From contig JAJPKP010000075.1 in NCBI GenBank assembly GCA_021323675.1, forward strand, positions 1 through 64,000: a stretch of 64,000 nucleotides of DNA. The letters run 5' to 3'. The position numbers were made by a program, and so were the translations under genes. Below, one piece after another: positions 9,145-18,147 of this stretch; position 1 is the first letter of the stretch, and each line of letters begins with the position of its first letter. The notes under the pieces were generated by a model. That model saw only the letters and a list, made by a program, of their open reading frames with translations, did not search any database and was not told where the DNA came from. Origin of the DNA: Pseudomonadota bacterium. GTDB taxonomy: Bacteria > Desulfobacterota > Binatia > Binatales > Binataceae.

Positions 9145-9462
9145 TCACCGCTCTTCGCTTGTAGGCGGCCAACTACCGGGGCCGTTAGAGGGCATCGTTG
9201 CGGAGAACGGAACTCGAGGCGCGGCGGCTGCCAGCACAGGCTGGCAGTTGATCAAGAACTTGTGGTCTGGCTGCTGGCAAAAGTTGAGGGCCTTGCTCCA
9301 AAGCTCCGTTTTTCTCTGAAGTTGGTCGTTCCAGAACTGGTCGCCGTAGTTTTCGGCCGCATTGGGGGACTGCAGCGCCGCTAGCGGCGCGCTGGTGTCG
9401 GATTTGCCCTTGCAGGACACGAGGAGAAGGACAGCCAAGAGACAGAATACGAGTCCCTTCAT
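9145..9462 (-). CDS. Small lipoprotein, TrbK/entry-exclusion-like
   Basis: A 105-residue protein with a lipoprotein signal peptide ending in the lipobox LLVSC, so it should be acylated and membrane-anchored. Position between trbJ and trbL is that of TrbK, the entry-exclusion lipoprotein of IncP and Ti-type systems, but sequence alone does not prove that role. I start at the second in-frame ATG because GGAGACC lies just upstream of it; the first ATG (9474) sits on the Shine-Dalgarno side. The C-terminal segment PFSATMPSNG almost repeats the end of the upstream TrbJ (PFSTTMPSNG), which is unusual and suggests local duplication or a shared interaction tail. Confidence 0.75.
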   Translation of the reverse strand: MKGLVFCLLAVLLLVSCKGKSDTSAPLAALQSPNAAENYGDQFWNDQLQRKTELWSKALNFCQQPDHKFLINCQPVLAAAAPRVPFSATMPSNGPGSWPPTSEER

Positions 9463-9474
9463 AATGGTCTCCAT

Positions 9475-10251
9475 CTATGGGGTGCCGGCTCCGAGCCCGT
9501 TGCTAGGCATGGTCGTCGAGAATGGTATCGTCGGTCCCGCGGTCAGCCACTGCTGGGTGCTAGCGTCCTCGGCTGCTTGCCGGTTGATCGCATTGGCGGC
9601 GGTCACGTTCTGTGCGTTGATCATGGCGACGACCAACTGCCTTAACATCTGAATCTGCTGCGCCTGCTGCAAGGCGATTTCGTTCCCGACCTGGATAGCC
9701 TGCAATCGTCCGGTGGCTGTTCGGTTCATGCCTTCGAGCTGGGCGAATTGGGCCTGCTCGTTGGCGAAATTCTGCGCTTGGCCCTGCGCGTCCGCCAGAG
9801 TGCCGTTGAGCGTGTTCAGCGTGGTCGTGATGTTCTGGGCTTCCTGCCGGTCAGGGTTCTGCGGAACGGCGTAGCCGGGAAACTGCTGCTGAAATTGCGA
9901 CTGCAGATTGCCAAGCGTGTAGGAAAGACCGCCCTGCTGCTGAATGAGCCCGCCCAGTTCGTCAAGCATGGACTGGCTCGATTGCCACACGCCAGCATAC
10001 CCGCCGGTGGTGTTCTTGATCATGTACTGGAGTTGCTGGGCTTCGGTGACGACGGTCTGCGTCTCTTGCTGAAGCTGCTGCAATTGCCGGGCGAACATGC
10101 TCGGGTCGAAGACGATCTGGGTTCCCCCGCCGAACTGCGCGTGAGCGCGTCTGGGTGTGATGAACAGGAAGACCAGAAAGAGGATCAGGCCGCCGAAAAA
10201 CCACAACAGATATTCGCGCGAGTGTCTCACGTCTGTTTCCTCCCTGGTCAT
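9475..10251 (-). CDS. trbJ: P-type conjugative transfer protein TrbJ (VirB5-like)
   Basis: A 258-residue exported protein with an N-terminal membrane/signal segment ending near AHAQ and a glutamine-rich, largely helical body with coiled-coil character (repeated QQLQQ stretches between residues 55 and 110, and again near 200). TrbJ is the VirB5 counterpart, a minor pilus or periplasmic component involved in pilus assembly. Its start overlaps the end of trbE by four bases. The C-terminal motif PFSTTMPSNG recurs in the next gene's product. Confidence 0.9.
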   Translation of the reverse strand: MTREETDVRHSREYLLWFFGGLILFLVFLFITPRRAHAQFGGGTQIVFDPSMFARQLQQLQQETQTVVTEAQQLQYMIKNTTGGYAGVWQSSQSMLDELGGLIQQQGGLSYTLGNLQSQFQQQFPGYAVPQNPDRQEAQNITTTLNTLNGTLADAQGQAQNFANEQAQFAQLEGMNRTATGRLQAIQVGNEIALQQAQQIQMLRQLVVAMINAQNVTAANAINRQAAEDASTQQWLTAGPTIPFSTTMPSNGLGAGTP

Positions 10252-12773
10252 GACATTGTCAGGCGAGCCTCGTTGAAGCGGAGATCACCGTTGCGGTAGG
10301 CGTGACCGTTGCGGGTCACCAATTCCGGCACCGGCTCTTCGGCGTGTCCGTAAAGGTTGTCGAGATGGTCTGCCCATGAGGGCAGAGCGCGCGCCCGAAG
10401 CCATTCAGCCATCCATCGGTCTCCGTGCTTTGCGATTAGCTCACGCGCCTGAAGAATGTCTGGCTTTGATCCGGAACCGATGAAGGCCAGCGTGGCTTTT
10501 CCTAGCGCAAGATCGAAAAGGCGGCGGCCGGCGGGTGAGAGGTAGTAATACTGGCGCTTCGGGACTGCTAGGGACAGCATCTCGATCTGCCTGCCTGTGA
10601 GTCCAAACTTGCGGTAGAGTTCGGCAGTCGCCGGATTTTGCGCCTCGGGGTTCGGTAGCAGAATTTTGGTCGGACACGACTCGAGAATCACGTTGCGCTG
10701 GGGCGAATTTGCGACTTCAACCAGGCTCTGGGTGGAGAGGATGACTGCGGCGTTCTTCTTGCGCAGGGTCCGCAGCCAGTCTTCGATCTTGGAACCGAAG
10801 GTTCCGTTTGCCAGCATCACCCATGCTTCATCGAGCACGATTAGCGTTGGCCTTCCGTCCAGGCGCTGGTCGATCCGGTGGAAGAGATATGTGAGGACCG
10901 GCAACAGGACCCTTTCACCCATCGCCATCAGCGCCTCGATCTCGAACGTCTGGAATCGGCTGTCGCCCAGCGCGTCATTGTCAGCATCGAGGAAGCGACC
11001 CATAGGACCGTGAAGGGAATAGAAGTCAAGGCCGTCGCGGAGCGGCTGATCCTGAAGCAAGCGAACAAGATCCGTAATGGTTCGGGCGTCAGGTCTGCTG
11101 TCGCCCAAGAGCTGCAGGGCGCGCCAGATGGCGTTGCGGTTCTGTGGAAGGAGTGTCACGCCTTGCAAGTTGAGCAGGGTTTCGAGCCAATCCTGTGCCC
11201 ACATCCGCTCGTTGTCGTCGTTTACATTTGCAAGCGGACAGAAGGAGATTTCGCTCTCTCCCAGATCGTAATGGTCGCCGCCCGCGGCTATGGTCAGCAC
11301 GAATGCCGACAGTCCTTTGTCGAAACAGAAGACTTGTGCGTCTGGATAGCGGAAAAACTGCGCGATCAACAGGCCGAGCAGGGTCGATTTGCCGGAGCCC
11401 GTCGGACCAAAGATCAGGGTATGGCCAATGTCGCCAACGTGAAGGTTCAGGCGAAAAGGCGTTCCGCCCGTGGTTGCCGCGTAGCAGAGCGGCGGACTGT
11501 TCTCCGGATAGAAGGGACACGGGTTGATCTCCTCTCCCGGCCAGACGTTGGTCGTTGGCATGAGGTCCGCGAGGTTTCTCGTGTGGATAAGTGGCCGCCG
11601 CACGTTGCGGTAGCCATGGCCGGGAAGCGAGCCCAGATAGGCCTCGTTCGCGTTGACGTGCTCGATGAGAGCGGGAAAGCCATGGTGCTGCAATTGCTTC
11701 GCGATCTCTCTCGCGTTGGACTCGGCTACCGAACGATTCTCGTCCATCACGATGATGGTGCTTGTGTAATATCCAAAGCGGACCCGGTTCGAGCTCGCCT
11801 CGGCGAGCGCATCGTCCGCATCCTCGGCCATAGCGAGCGCGTCTTTGTTCTCGAAGCTCTGAGGCGCGCCGTTGCTGAACACCTGCTTGATCATGCCGGC
11901 CAGTCCATGGCGCTTCTGGAACCAGTTGCGCCGCTGGATGCGAAGAGCGCGCTCGGCTTCGGCCGGATCGAGGAAGATGAATCGCGTGGACCATCGGTGC
12001 GGAATTGCAAGCTCGTCGAGGAACGCGATCACTTCGGGCCAGGAATGAAGCGGAAGGCCAGTCAGGCCGATCGGCCGGACGTGAAGGTCATCCAGCATTG
12101 GCTGGAAGCCCGCGTGGAATTCATGATTGCCGAGCAGAACGTCGAGGTAGTGACCTTCTACAGGCGGTCTGATTGGATCGTGGCGGGTGCTGATGCAGGA
12201 GTTGAGGTGCGACAGGAGTTCCGCGTCGTCCATGCGCTGCATCAGCAGTCGGGCGCTGAGAGCATCTTCGTGTTCGGTGAGACTACGCCGGAAAAGATCA
12301 AGAGTCTCTTCCCAATCGGTTGCTCTACGGCCTTGGAAGAGCAGGGCCGCCGCGCGCGACTGCATCTCGGTTGGCGGCGTCCAGGTCAGCGTGAGCGCGA
12401 AGCGGCTCTCGAAGTGATTACCTTCCGCCGTGTAGTGAAGCCAGCGTTCGTGATCGATCAGCGCGGTTACGGGATCCGGGAAGTCACAGGCCTCCGGATA
12501 GCCGATGCTCGGTTTGCGGATGAGATCAACATTCATCATCCAGCCCTCGCCCAAGCGCGCGAGACCGGCGTTCACCTGGTGTACGAGCGCCGTCATTTCC
12601 TCTGGACTTGCGGAGTTGAGGTCGGGTCCGCTGTAGCGCCAGCCGGCCAGAAGCGAACCGTCCTTCAGCAAAACGATGCCGGGATCGATGAGCGCCGCGT
12701 AGTTGATAAGGTCGGGGAAGCCGCCAAGTCGATCTGACTTGCGCCGAAGGTTTCTGAATTCTCTGAACATCAT
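10248..12773 (-). CDS. trbE: Conjugal transfer ATPase TrbE (VirB4-like)
   Basis: An 841-residue cytoplasmic ATPase that energises pilus assembly and substrate transport. The N-terminal half matches the CagE/TrbE/VirB domain; the C-terminal half is the RecA-like motor with Walker A GPTGSGKST at 456-464 and a Walker B strand LIVLDEAWVML near residue 650. Length is normal for TrbE. The start has two adjacent ATG codons with an AAGG just upstream. A 619-residue open frame on the opposite strand (10878-12737) is a GC-rich shadow of this gene. Confidence 0.96.
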   Translation of the reverse strand: MMFREFRNLRRKSDRLGGFPDLINYAALIDPGIVLLKDGSLLAGWRYSGPDLNSASPEEMTALVHQVNAGLARLGEGWMMNVDLIRKPSIGYPEACDFPDPVTALIDHERWLHYTAEGNHFESRFALTLTWTPPTEMQSRAAALLFQGRRATDWEETLDLFRRSLTEHEDALSARLLMQRMDDAELLSHLNSCISTRHDPIRPPVEGHYLDVLLGNHEFHAGFQPMLDDLHVRPIGLTGLPLHSWPEVIAFLDELAIPHRWSTRFIFLDPAEAERALRIQRRNWFQKRHGLAGMIKQVFSNGAPQSFENKDALAMAEDADDALAEASSNRVRFGYYTSTIIVMDENRSVAESNAREIAKQLQHHGFPALIEHVNANEAYLGSLPGHGYRNVRRPLIHTRNLADLMPTTNVWPGEEINPCPFYPENSPPLCYAATTGGTPFRLNLHVGDIGHTLIFGPTGSGKSTLLGLLIAQFFRYPDAQVFCFDKGLSAFVLTIAAGGDHYDLGESEISFCPLANVNDDNERMWAQDWLETLLNLQGVTLLPQNRNAIWRALQLLGDSRPDARTITDLVRLLQDQPLRDGLDFYSLHGPMGRFLDADNDALGDSRFQTFEIEALMAMGERVLLPVLTYLFHRIDQRLDGRPTLIVLDEAWVMLANGTFGSKIEDWLRTLRKKNAAVILSTQSLVEVANSPQRNVILESCPTKILLPNPEAQNPATAELYRKFGLTGRQIEMLSLAVPKRQYYYLSPAGRRLFDLALGKATLAFIGSGSKPDILQARELIAKHGDRWMAEWLRARALPSWADHLDNLYGHAEEPVPELVTRNGHAYRNGDLRFNEARLTMS

Positions 12774-12782
12774 TACCTTCCC

Positions 12783-13115
12783 CTAATACTTCCGAAGCTT
12801 CGGGACTGTGAGATGAACGGGTGCGGGCGGGGCGGTGATTGCGGCGCGCGGCGGATAGTACCGCTGATAATGCAGATGGCGGATGTACACCTCGCTCAGT
12901 TGCGCGTCGAACTTAGCTGCCTGCCTGAGCGCCCAGTGGCCTGCGGTGCCTAGGATCGTCGCTATCGCGACCGTGTATAGATGCAGGCCCACGCCGAAGA
13001 TAAGTGCTGCGACCATCAGCCAGTTCAGGATCGCAAGGCGTCGTTCGGCGCCGGCAAGCAAAACCGGCCGTGTGAGCGCCTGATGGATCAGCGTTCGTTG
13101 AACCTCGATGTCCAT
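12783..13115 (-). CDS. trbD: Conjugal transfer protein TrbD (VirB3-like)
   Basis: A 110-residue membrane protein. The N-terminus (VQRTLIHQALTRPVLLAGAERR) and one or two following hydrophobic segments around residues 30-55 are typical of TrbD, the VirB3 homologue that sits in the inner membrane with TrbE. Nine bases separate it from trbE and 21 from trbC, consistent with one transcription unit. The C-terminus is proline- and basic-rich. Confidence 0.9.
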   Translation of the reverse strand: MDIEVQRTLIHQALTRPVLLAGAERRLAILNWLMVAALIFGVGLHLYTVAIATILGTAGHWALRQAAKFDAQLSEVYIRHLHYQRYYPPRAAITAPPAPVHLTVPKLRKY

Positions 13116-13136
13116 CGCTGCACCAATTCCGGCTTA

Positions 13137-13487
13137 CTAGAAAAGTGCCGGCGCGAACGGAAACAGCGCCGTCATCAACTGGGTTGCGCCGAGCGCCGCC
13201 GCTCCTCCAAGCGCCACGGCGGACATCTTCCGCGCGCCGGTGCCGTGCTCGCTAAAGGTCCACGTGAGGCCGCAGCCGATGACGGCGATCGTGGTCGCGG
13301 CGTGGGCGACGGTTCCTTGCAGGTCTCCCTGAATCGTCGCCAGTGGCGCGTCCCACGGCAACACGCCGATCCCGGTGGTGGCGAGCGCTTGTGCGGGCCA
13401 CAGAATCGTTGCCACGGCGACGGCGTAGCTAAGCTTGCTAGTCCAAGTGCCGACGCATGCGTGAAACCTATTGATGATCGACTTCAT
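13137..13487 (-). CDS. trbC: Prepilin TrbC (VirB2-like)
   Basis: A 116-residue precursor of the conjugative pilin. It has a long N-terminal signal region with a likely cleavage after AQALA, then a short loop and two hydrophobic helices, the standard pilin layout. The ATG is preceded by a near-perfect AGGAGGT, consistent with high expression of the pilus subunit. The gene start overlaps the 3' end of trbB by 20 nt. In IncP systems the TraF peptidase (here at 18529-19038) cyclises TrbC. Confidence 0.9.
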   Translation of the reverse strand: MKSIINRFHACVGTWTSKLSYAVAVATILWPAQALATTGIGVLPWDAPLATIQGDLQGTVAHAATTIAVIGCGLTWTFSEHGTGARKMSAVALGGAAALGATQLMTALFPFAPALF

Positions 13488-14448
13488 GACGACCTCCTAT
13501 CGAACTGAGTTTGAAACCGACGGCGGGATCGTGACCATCGACACGAACCATTTCGGTCACGCGCCGTCCACGCGGCGTCCGCGTGATAAAGGCCAAGAGG
13601 TTGACGGTCTGGGCGATCAGCTCCGGCTGGGGCGGCACTCCTGCTTCCTGAACGAGGCTGCTCAGTCGCGTGAGTGCCGCGCTCGCGCTATTGGCGTGCA
13701 CCGTGGTGACGCCACCGGGATGGCCTGTATTCCAGGCCTTGAGCAACGCGAGCGCCTCCGCGCCGCGAACCTCGCCGATGATGATCCGGTCTGGACGCGC
13801 GCGCATCGTGGTGCGCGTCAGGAAGGTCAGGTCCGCGGCCGCGGTTGTATGAAGCTGCATCACGTTGGGTGCGTCGCAATGCAATTCGAGCGTGTCCTCA
13901 ATGATGATGAAGCGCTCGTTTGGATTTCCGAGACCAACCATCTCATGAAGCAGCGCGTTTGCGAGGGTCGTCTTACCGGAGCCGGTTCCGCCCGCGAGTA
14001 CGATGTTCTCGCGTCTGGCAACGGCGGCTCGAAACACTTCGGCCTGGTTGGCGTCGATGATGGTGTGGACGAGGTAATCGTCGAGGGTGTAGATGAGCCG
14101 GGCGTGTTTTCGGATTACGAACGAAGGGGAACTCACGATCGGCGGCAGCCAGCCGGTGAAGCGGCTTCCGTCCAACGGCAGTTCGCATTCGATAACTGGG
14201 CGCTGATCGTTCGCCACGGTGTTAAGCGCAAACGCCACAGTTCCAATCAGCCGCTCAGCTTGAACCGCCGGCATTCTCGCCCCTGCAGGCCGCATTCCTT
14301 CGGCGTGAGATTCAAGCCAGAGCGTGCCGTCCGGATTGAGGATGATCTCGATCACATCCGGGTCGCTCAGAGCGGCTAGCACGCTGGGGCCAAGTTCACG
14401 CCTGAGCCGTTCATCCAACCGCGTCGATTGAACCGCTGCCAGACTCAT
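13468..14448 (-). CDS. trbB: Conjugal transfer ATPase TrbB (VirB11-like)
   Basis: A 326-residue hexameric traffic ATPase of the type II/IV secretion family. Walker A GGTGSGKTT lies at 153-161, followed by the acid box region IIIEDTLEL, the Walker B-like segment and the His-box 'NTGHPGGVTTVHANSA'. It would switch the secretion machine between pilus assembly and DNA transfer with TrbE and TraG. Start ATG overlaps the stop of the preceding RHH gene (ATGA). Confidence 0.96.
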   Translation of the reverse strand: MSLAAVQSTRLDERLRRELGPSVLAALSDPDVIEIILNPDGTLWLESHAEGMRPAGARMPAVQAERLIGTVAFALNTVANDQRPVIECELPLDGSRFTGWLPPIVSSPSFVIRKHARLIYTLDDYLVHTIIDANQAEVFRAAVARRENIVLAGGTGSGKTTLANALLHEMVGLGNPNERFIIIEDTLELHCDAPNVMQLHTTAAADLTFLTRTTMRARPDRIIIGEVRGAEALALLKAWNTGHPGGVTTVHANSASAALTRLSSLVQEAGVPPQPELIAQTVNLLAFITRTPRGRRVTEMVRVDGHDPAVGFKLSSIGGRHEVDHQ

Positions 14449-14936
14449 GGCTGCACCTCTTGGGATTCGTCTCGTTCGGCTTCCGCGCCATCGCCGTCAT
14501 CCGATGGGGCAAGTGCTGATAGCTCGCCGCCCCGGAGAAGGTCTTCAACCGCGCGCCTCCAGTTGTGGTAGCGCCGGTTGCCGCTTGCGATGGCCGCCTC
14601 TCTGAGTTCGGTGGGAACCTCCGGCGCGTGGATAAGCGCAGTGAGCGCGAAGCGATCAATCATGCCGAGCAGAATTTGAAGTCGCTCGTGAATCTTCGTG
14701 ATGCGCTTGCTCTGTGTATCGATGCTGCGCGAAAGGCGCTGTTCCGTCTCAGCAAGAGGAATCGAGACGGCGGCGGATGCGAATGCAGGCTGCTCCGTCA
14801 TCAGCTTCTGGTAATGGAGCAGGCATTGCCTCAGGTAGCGGGAGAGCGAGAGGTTGCAGGCGGTCGCCGCGCGCTTTATCGCGTCGGCCTCGGCCTCGGT
14901 CAGGTAGCAGGCGACTGCGCGTATGGTCTGTTTCAT
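14445..14936 (-). CDS. Ribbon-helix-helix-like conjugation protein between traG and trbB
   Basis: A 163-residue soluble protein. Its first 50 residues (VACYLTEAEADAIKRAATACNLSLSRYLRQCL, read in parts) resemble the ribbon-helix-helix/MobC-type DNA-binding fold seen in relaxosome accessory proteins, and the middle is helical with possible coiled coil. The tail is acidic. In related elements a CopG-like gene occupies the same position between traG and trbB, so a role in relaxosome formation or regulation of the transfer operon is likely. TAATG overlap with traG and ATGA overlap with trbB indicate translational coupling on both sides. Confidence 0.7.
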   Translation of the reverse strand: MKQTIRAVACYLTEAEADAIKRAATACNLSLSRYLRQCLLHYQKLMTEQPAFASAAVSIPLAETEQRLSRSIDTQSKRITKIHERLQILLGMIDRFALTALIHAPEVPTELREAAIASGNRRYHNWRRAVEDLLRGGELSALAPSDDGDGAEAERDESQEVQP

Positions 14937-16885
14937 TAGAGCAACCTCTCGCTGGTGGTCCTTTCGCGGCCGTCGAGCGGTATTGCGCTGTCCGTCTGGA
15001 CCTCACGCGTTATCGACTTTTCTCTTTCTCGCGTTCCATCCACGCCGTGTGCAGTCGCTGCTGTCGGCGCCGGCTCTGTTCGCTTTTCGGGAGTTCGAGC
15101 CTCCGGCGAGCTCGCGAAAGATTCTGCGTGCTCGATTCGATCCGAAAATCGCGGCGGTCGAATCTTCGCTCGCTGGTTGAATTCGGGATCAAGATAGTAC
15201 CGAATTCTCGTGCCGTAGATCGCCGGACTTCCGGATACGAAGACGAGTGCTGCGTCAGCGGCAAGCCGCATCGCCTCATCCGCAGTCAGCAGTGGGCGTT
15301 GATTCTCAGGTTCCGAGACGCTGACGTGAGAAGCCGAGCGGGTGCGATGCTGATGCCGCACCGTCGCGATTCCCGCCATCTCGGAAAGCAGCCGCGCGGT
15401 TTCGATCTTGTTCGGCGTGAAGGCGACCCTCACCGCGCAGTTGGAGATGATCGATTCATCGCGGCCGTACGCAGCATAGAGTTGGCTCAGGTCCTGCGCG
15501 ATCAGATAAGCCTTGATTCCGTACCCGGCGGCGTATGCGAGGACACTCTGCAGGAAGTCCAGCCGTCCCAACGCTGGAAACTCATCGAGCATCAGCAGCA
15601 GGCGGCGTCTGTATGAATGAGGTTCTCCCCCGTTTAGCTTCTCGGTGAGGCGCGCGCCGATCTGTGCAAGAAGGAGCCGCATCAGCGTGCGGGTTCGCGT
15701 GAGATCAGAAGGAGGGACGGTAAGGTAGAGACTTACCGGGCGTTCGTGATGCATCAGGTCGCTGATCGAGAAATCCGACTTGCAGGTGTTGGCGTTAATG
15801 ATCGGATCGCGGAAAAGCGCGAGAGATCGCGTCGCCACGCTCAGCACCGAAGCCCGTTCGTTGGGGCTTTTGCTCAATACGGCCTGCGCGGCCCCGGCGA
15901 TGACCGCGTGTGCGATCTCTCCGGCATGAGGGTTTTCGATCATGTCGCGGAGCGCCTTGTCCTGGTCGCGATCAGGCGGGTTCAGAAAATTGAGACAGCC
16001 GGCGAGTGTCTTCTGCGGGCTGGTGTGGATCACGTGAAGAATTACGCCGGTCAGCAAATCATGCCCGGTCAGGTCCCAATGATCGCGGGGTGTGTTGCCG
16101 GCCGGATCGATCAGCATGTCCGCCATGTTCTGCGCGTCTTTGACTTCCTCGGGACCAATCCGGATTTCCGACAGCGGGTTGTAACGTGCGGCTGTTGCGT
16201 CGGTGCATGTGGGGTCGAATCTGAGGCACAAGCTTCCGAGCCCCTGCTGCCGCCATCCAGCAGTGCGCGCCCAGTTCTCGCCCTTGATGTCGTGAACCAC
16301 GACGCTGCCGGGCCATCCGAGCAGCGTCGGAATAACCAGTCCGACGCCTTTGCCGGTGCGTGTCGGCGCGAAGGCAAGCACGTGGGCCGGACCTGCGTCG
16401 CGCAAATAGCGGATTTTTCTGCCGCTTTGCCACGCGCCCACATAAACACCATCGCTGGCGTTGAGAAGGCCGGTCGCTTTGACGTCGCGTCGATTTGCCC
16501 AATGAGCGGAACCGTGAAGGTCCCCGGTGTGAGAACCGCTCCGTCGGCTGAGGCCCACGACGATCATTGTGGCGAGTCCCACGATAAGAGTTGGATATTC
16601 GAATATCCGGATGCCGGACTGAAAGACTGGCCGGGCCGCGACTACGTCGCGCCACTTCCACGCCCACAAGATGAAATCCCACGGGGCGTACATCGGTCCG
16701 ACCGGCCGCAGTGTCATAAACGGGGTGCCAAGAACGGCGGAGTAGCCAAGCATCGCGGCGACATGTTCGGTCGCGACCGCCAAGGAAAAGATGGCGGTGA
16801 AGGAGACGATCGCAATTGCCGCGACAGCAAGTTCGGTAGATCCGCCGGCTGTCGGCACTTTGTAGGGCAGCAATTGGTTTGCCAT
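14936..16885 (-). CDS. traG: Type IV coupling protein TraG (VirD4-like)
   Basis: A 649-residue membrane-anchored ATPase that brings the relaxase-DNA complex to the secretion channel. Two hydrophobic segments lie in the first 115 residues, followed by the Walker A variant APTRTGKGVG at about 173-182, the 'VVHDIKGENW' strand and a Walker B region LLLMLDEFPALGR. The C-terminal 60 residues are polar and variable. It follows the relaxase gene with overlapping stop and start codons. Confidence 0.95.
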   Translation of the reverse strand: MANQLLPYKVPTAGGSTELAVAAIAIVSFTAIFSLAVATEHVAAMLGYSAVLGTPFMTLRPVGPMYAPWDFILWAWKWRDVVAARPVFQSGIRIFEYPTLIVGLATMIVVGLSRRSGSHTGDLHGSAHWANRRDVKATGLLNASDGVYVGAWQSGRKIRYLRDAGPAHVLAFAPTRTGKGVGLVIPTLLGWPGSVVVHDIKGENWARTAGWRQQGLGSLCLRFDPTCTDATAARYNPLSEIRIGPEEVKDAQNMADMLIDPAGNTPRDHWDLTGHDLLTGVILHVIHTSPQKTLAGCLNFLNPPDRDQDKALRDMIENPHAGEIAHAVIAGAAQAVLSKSPNERASVLSVATRSLALFRDPIINANTCKSDFSISDLMHHERPVSLYLTVPPSDLTRTRTLMRLLLAQIGARLTEKLNGGEPHSYRRRLLLMLDEFPALGRLDFLQSVLAYAAGYGIKAYLIAQDLSQLYAAYGRDESIISNCAVRVAFTPNKIETARLLSEMAGIATVRHQHRTRSASHVSVSEPENQRPLLTADEAMRLAADAALVFVSGSPAIYGTRIRYYLDPEFNQRAKIRPPRFSDRIEHAESFASSPEARTPEKRTEPAPTAATAHGVDGTREREKSITREVQTDSAIPLDGRERTTSERLL

Positions 16886-18147
16886 CAGGGTGTACGTCCT
16901 TTGCTGTGATCTTGAATGCGAACGTAGCGAAGCCGCTTCCCGTTTTTCTCGAATTCCCCGCCGCTCAGGGTGATGGTCTCGCCGACTCTCAGGCGGTCCT
17001 CGCCGCGCGCCCGAATCATCGCCGCCGTCTGGCGAATGTAGTGGAGCTGGCCGTCGGCACTCTCAAGCATGATGTAGCGCCGATCGGTGGCTTCATTTTC
17101 GAGTCCGGTACCGACGACACGGCCGGTGATCTGCTGGCCCGGTTCAATCCTCGTCAGCCGGATGGAAGCCCGTTGGTTGAGAATTCGATCGCTATGGCGT
17201 GCGCGGCTCTTGATGATGTCGGTCGCCAGTTGTTGTTCACGCAGAGCCTTCTCCAAATCCGGCGAGAGCTGCCAACTGATTGAGTCGACCTTGAAGGCAA
17301 GACCGCTCCGTTCGAGAAACGAGAGGCGCGCTATGTCCTGGGAGCGTCGCGCTCTTTGAGCCGCGCCTCCCGGTTGCTTGCCTTCGAAAGCTACGAGCCC
17401 GCTGTCGTTTGCGCGGCGGATCAAGGCGCGGTCGATTTCGGTGAACTGCATGCGCTCGACTGCGCGTCCGCGTGCATCAAGGATGTCCCGTTCGTTTCTG
17501 AGGCCAAGCTCACGGCTCGCGATCTCGGCGCTGCGCTCGCGAATGCCGGACTTGATGTAGTCCGCGTCGATTCTGAGCGGTTGCCCAGCCTCGTCCCGCC
17601 CCCGGAGCAGAATGTGGACGTGAGGATTGTCGGTGTTGTGGTGATCGATCGCTGCCCACTCAAGACGCGTTCCCAGATCGCACTCCATCTGTGCCATCAG
17701 CGTCCGCGCGTGGTCGCGTAAGTCGATCTCCGTACCGTTCTCCGGCGACACAATGATCCGGAACATGAGTAGGTCACCGGATTCCTGCCACATCTTTGCC
17801 GTCTGCGTGAGGTTGATGTCATCGCGGCCGGCGTCAAAGCCAAGCCCTTTGGCGCCCTTCTGCTGCGCGCCTTCCCGAGCGAGGTAGCGCCCGTGCGCCG
17901 CCCAGGACACCGACTTGGTGTTGCGCGAATACGAGACCTTGACGGCGCTTCGTTGCAAATACGAGCGGGTGTTGAGCCTTACGTCCGCGCCGCGTCTGGC
18001 GAAGCGCGATATTCTGACGCCCCGTGATCGGCGAGAGCCCAGCGAAGCCGCCGTCCACCAAAGCTTCCGGATGTGATGCCGCTCGCCACGACGGCGCAAT
18101 GGCCGGGGCCTCATCTCCAGATCGTTGCGCAGAAGGTCGCTCATCAT
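16885..18147 (-). CDS. traI: TraI/VirD2-type relaxase (short form)
   Basis: A 420-residue relaxase. The three-histidine metal motif is clear: HHNTDNPHVH at residues 169-178, preceded by 'AAHGRYLAREGA' (85-94) and MFRIIVSPENG (128-137), all typical of VirD2/TraI-type nickases. It would nick oriT and pilot the strand into the recipient. Many tra/trb-island relaxases of this type carry a long DUF3363 C-terminal region and reach about 600 residues or more; this one ends after an OB-like segment, so it looks shorter. The catalytic tyrosine is not certain; Tyr63 and Tyr73 are candidates. Start overlaps the upstream orf (ATGA). Confidence 0.9.
   Translation of the reverse strand: MMSDLLRNDLEMRPRPLRRRGERHHIRKLWWTAASLGSRRSRGVRISRFARRGADVRLNTRSYLQRSAVKVSYSRNTKSVSWAAHGRYLAREGAQQKGAKGLGFDAGRDDINLTQTAKMWQESGDLLMFRIIVSPENGTEIDLRDHARTLMAQMECDLGTRLEWAAIDHHNTDNPHVHILLRGRDEAGQPLRIDADYIKSGIRERSAEIASRELGLRNERDILDARGRAVERMQFTEIDRALIRRANDSGLVAFEGKQPGGAAQRARRSQDIARLSFLERSGLAFKVDSISWQLSPDLEKALREQQLATDIIKSRARHSDRILNQRASIRLTRIEPGQQITGRVVGTGLENEATDRRYIMLESADGQLHYIRQTAAMIRARGEDRLRVGETITLSGGEFEKNGKRLRYVRIQDHSKGRTP

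Noticed and set aside
10878-12737. 619-residue open frame on the plus strand inside trbE
   Set aside because: Antisense to a clear VirB4 ATPase with all motifs; low-complexity Arg/Val/Gly-rich translation typical of GC-rich shadow frames.
15746-16909. 387-residue plus-strand frame inside traG
   Set aside because: Shadow of the coupling-protein gene.
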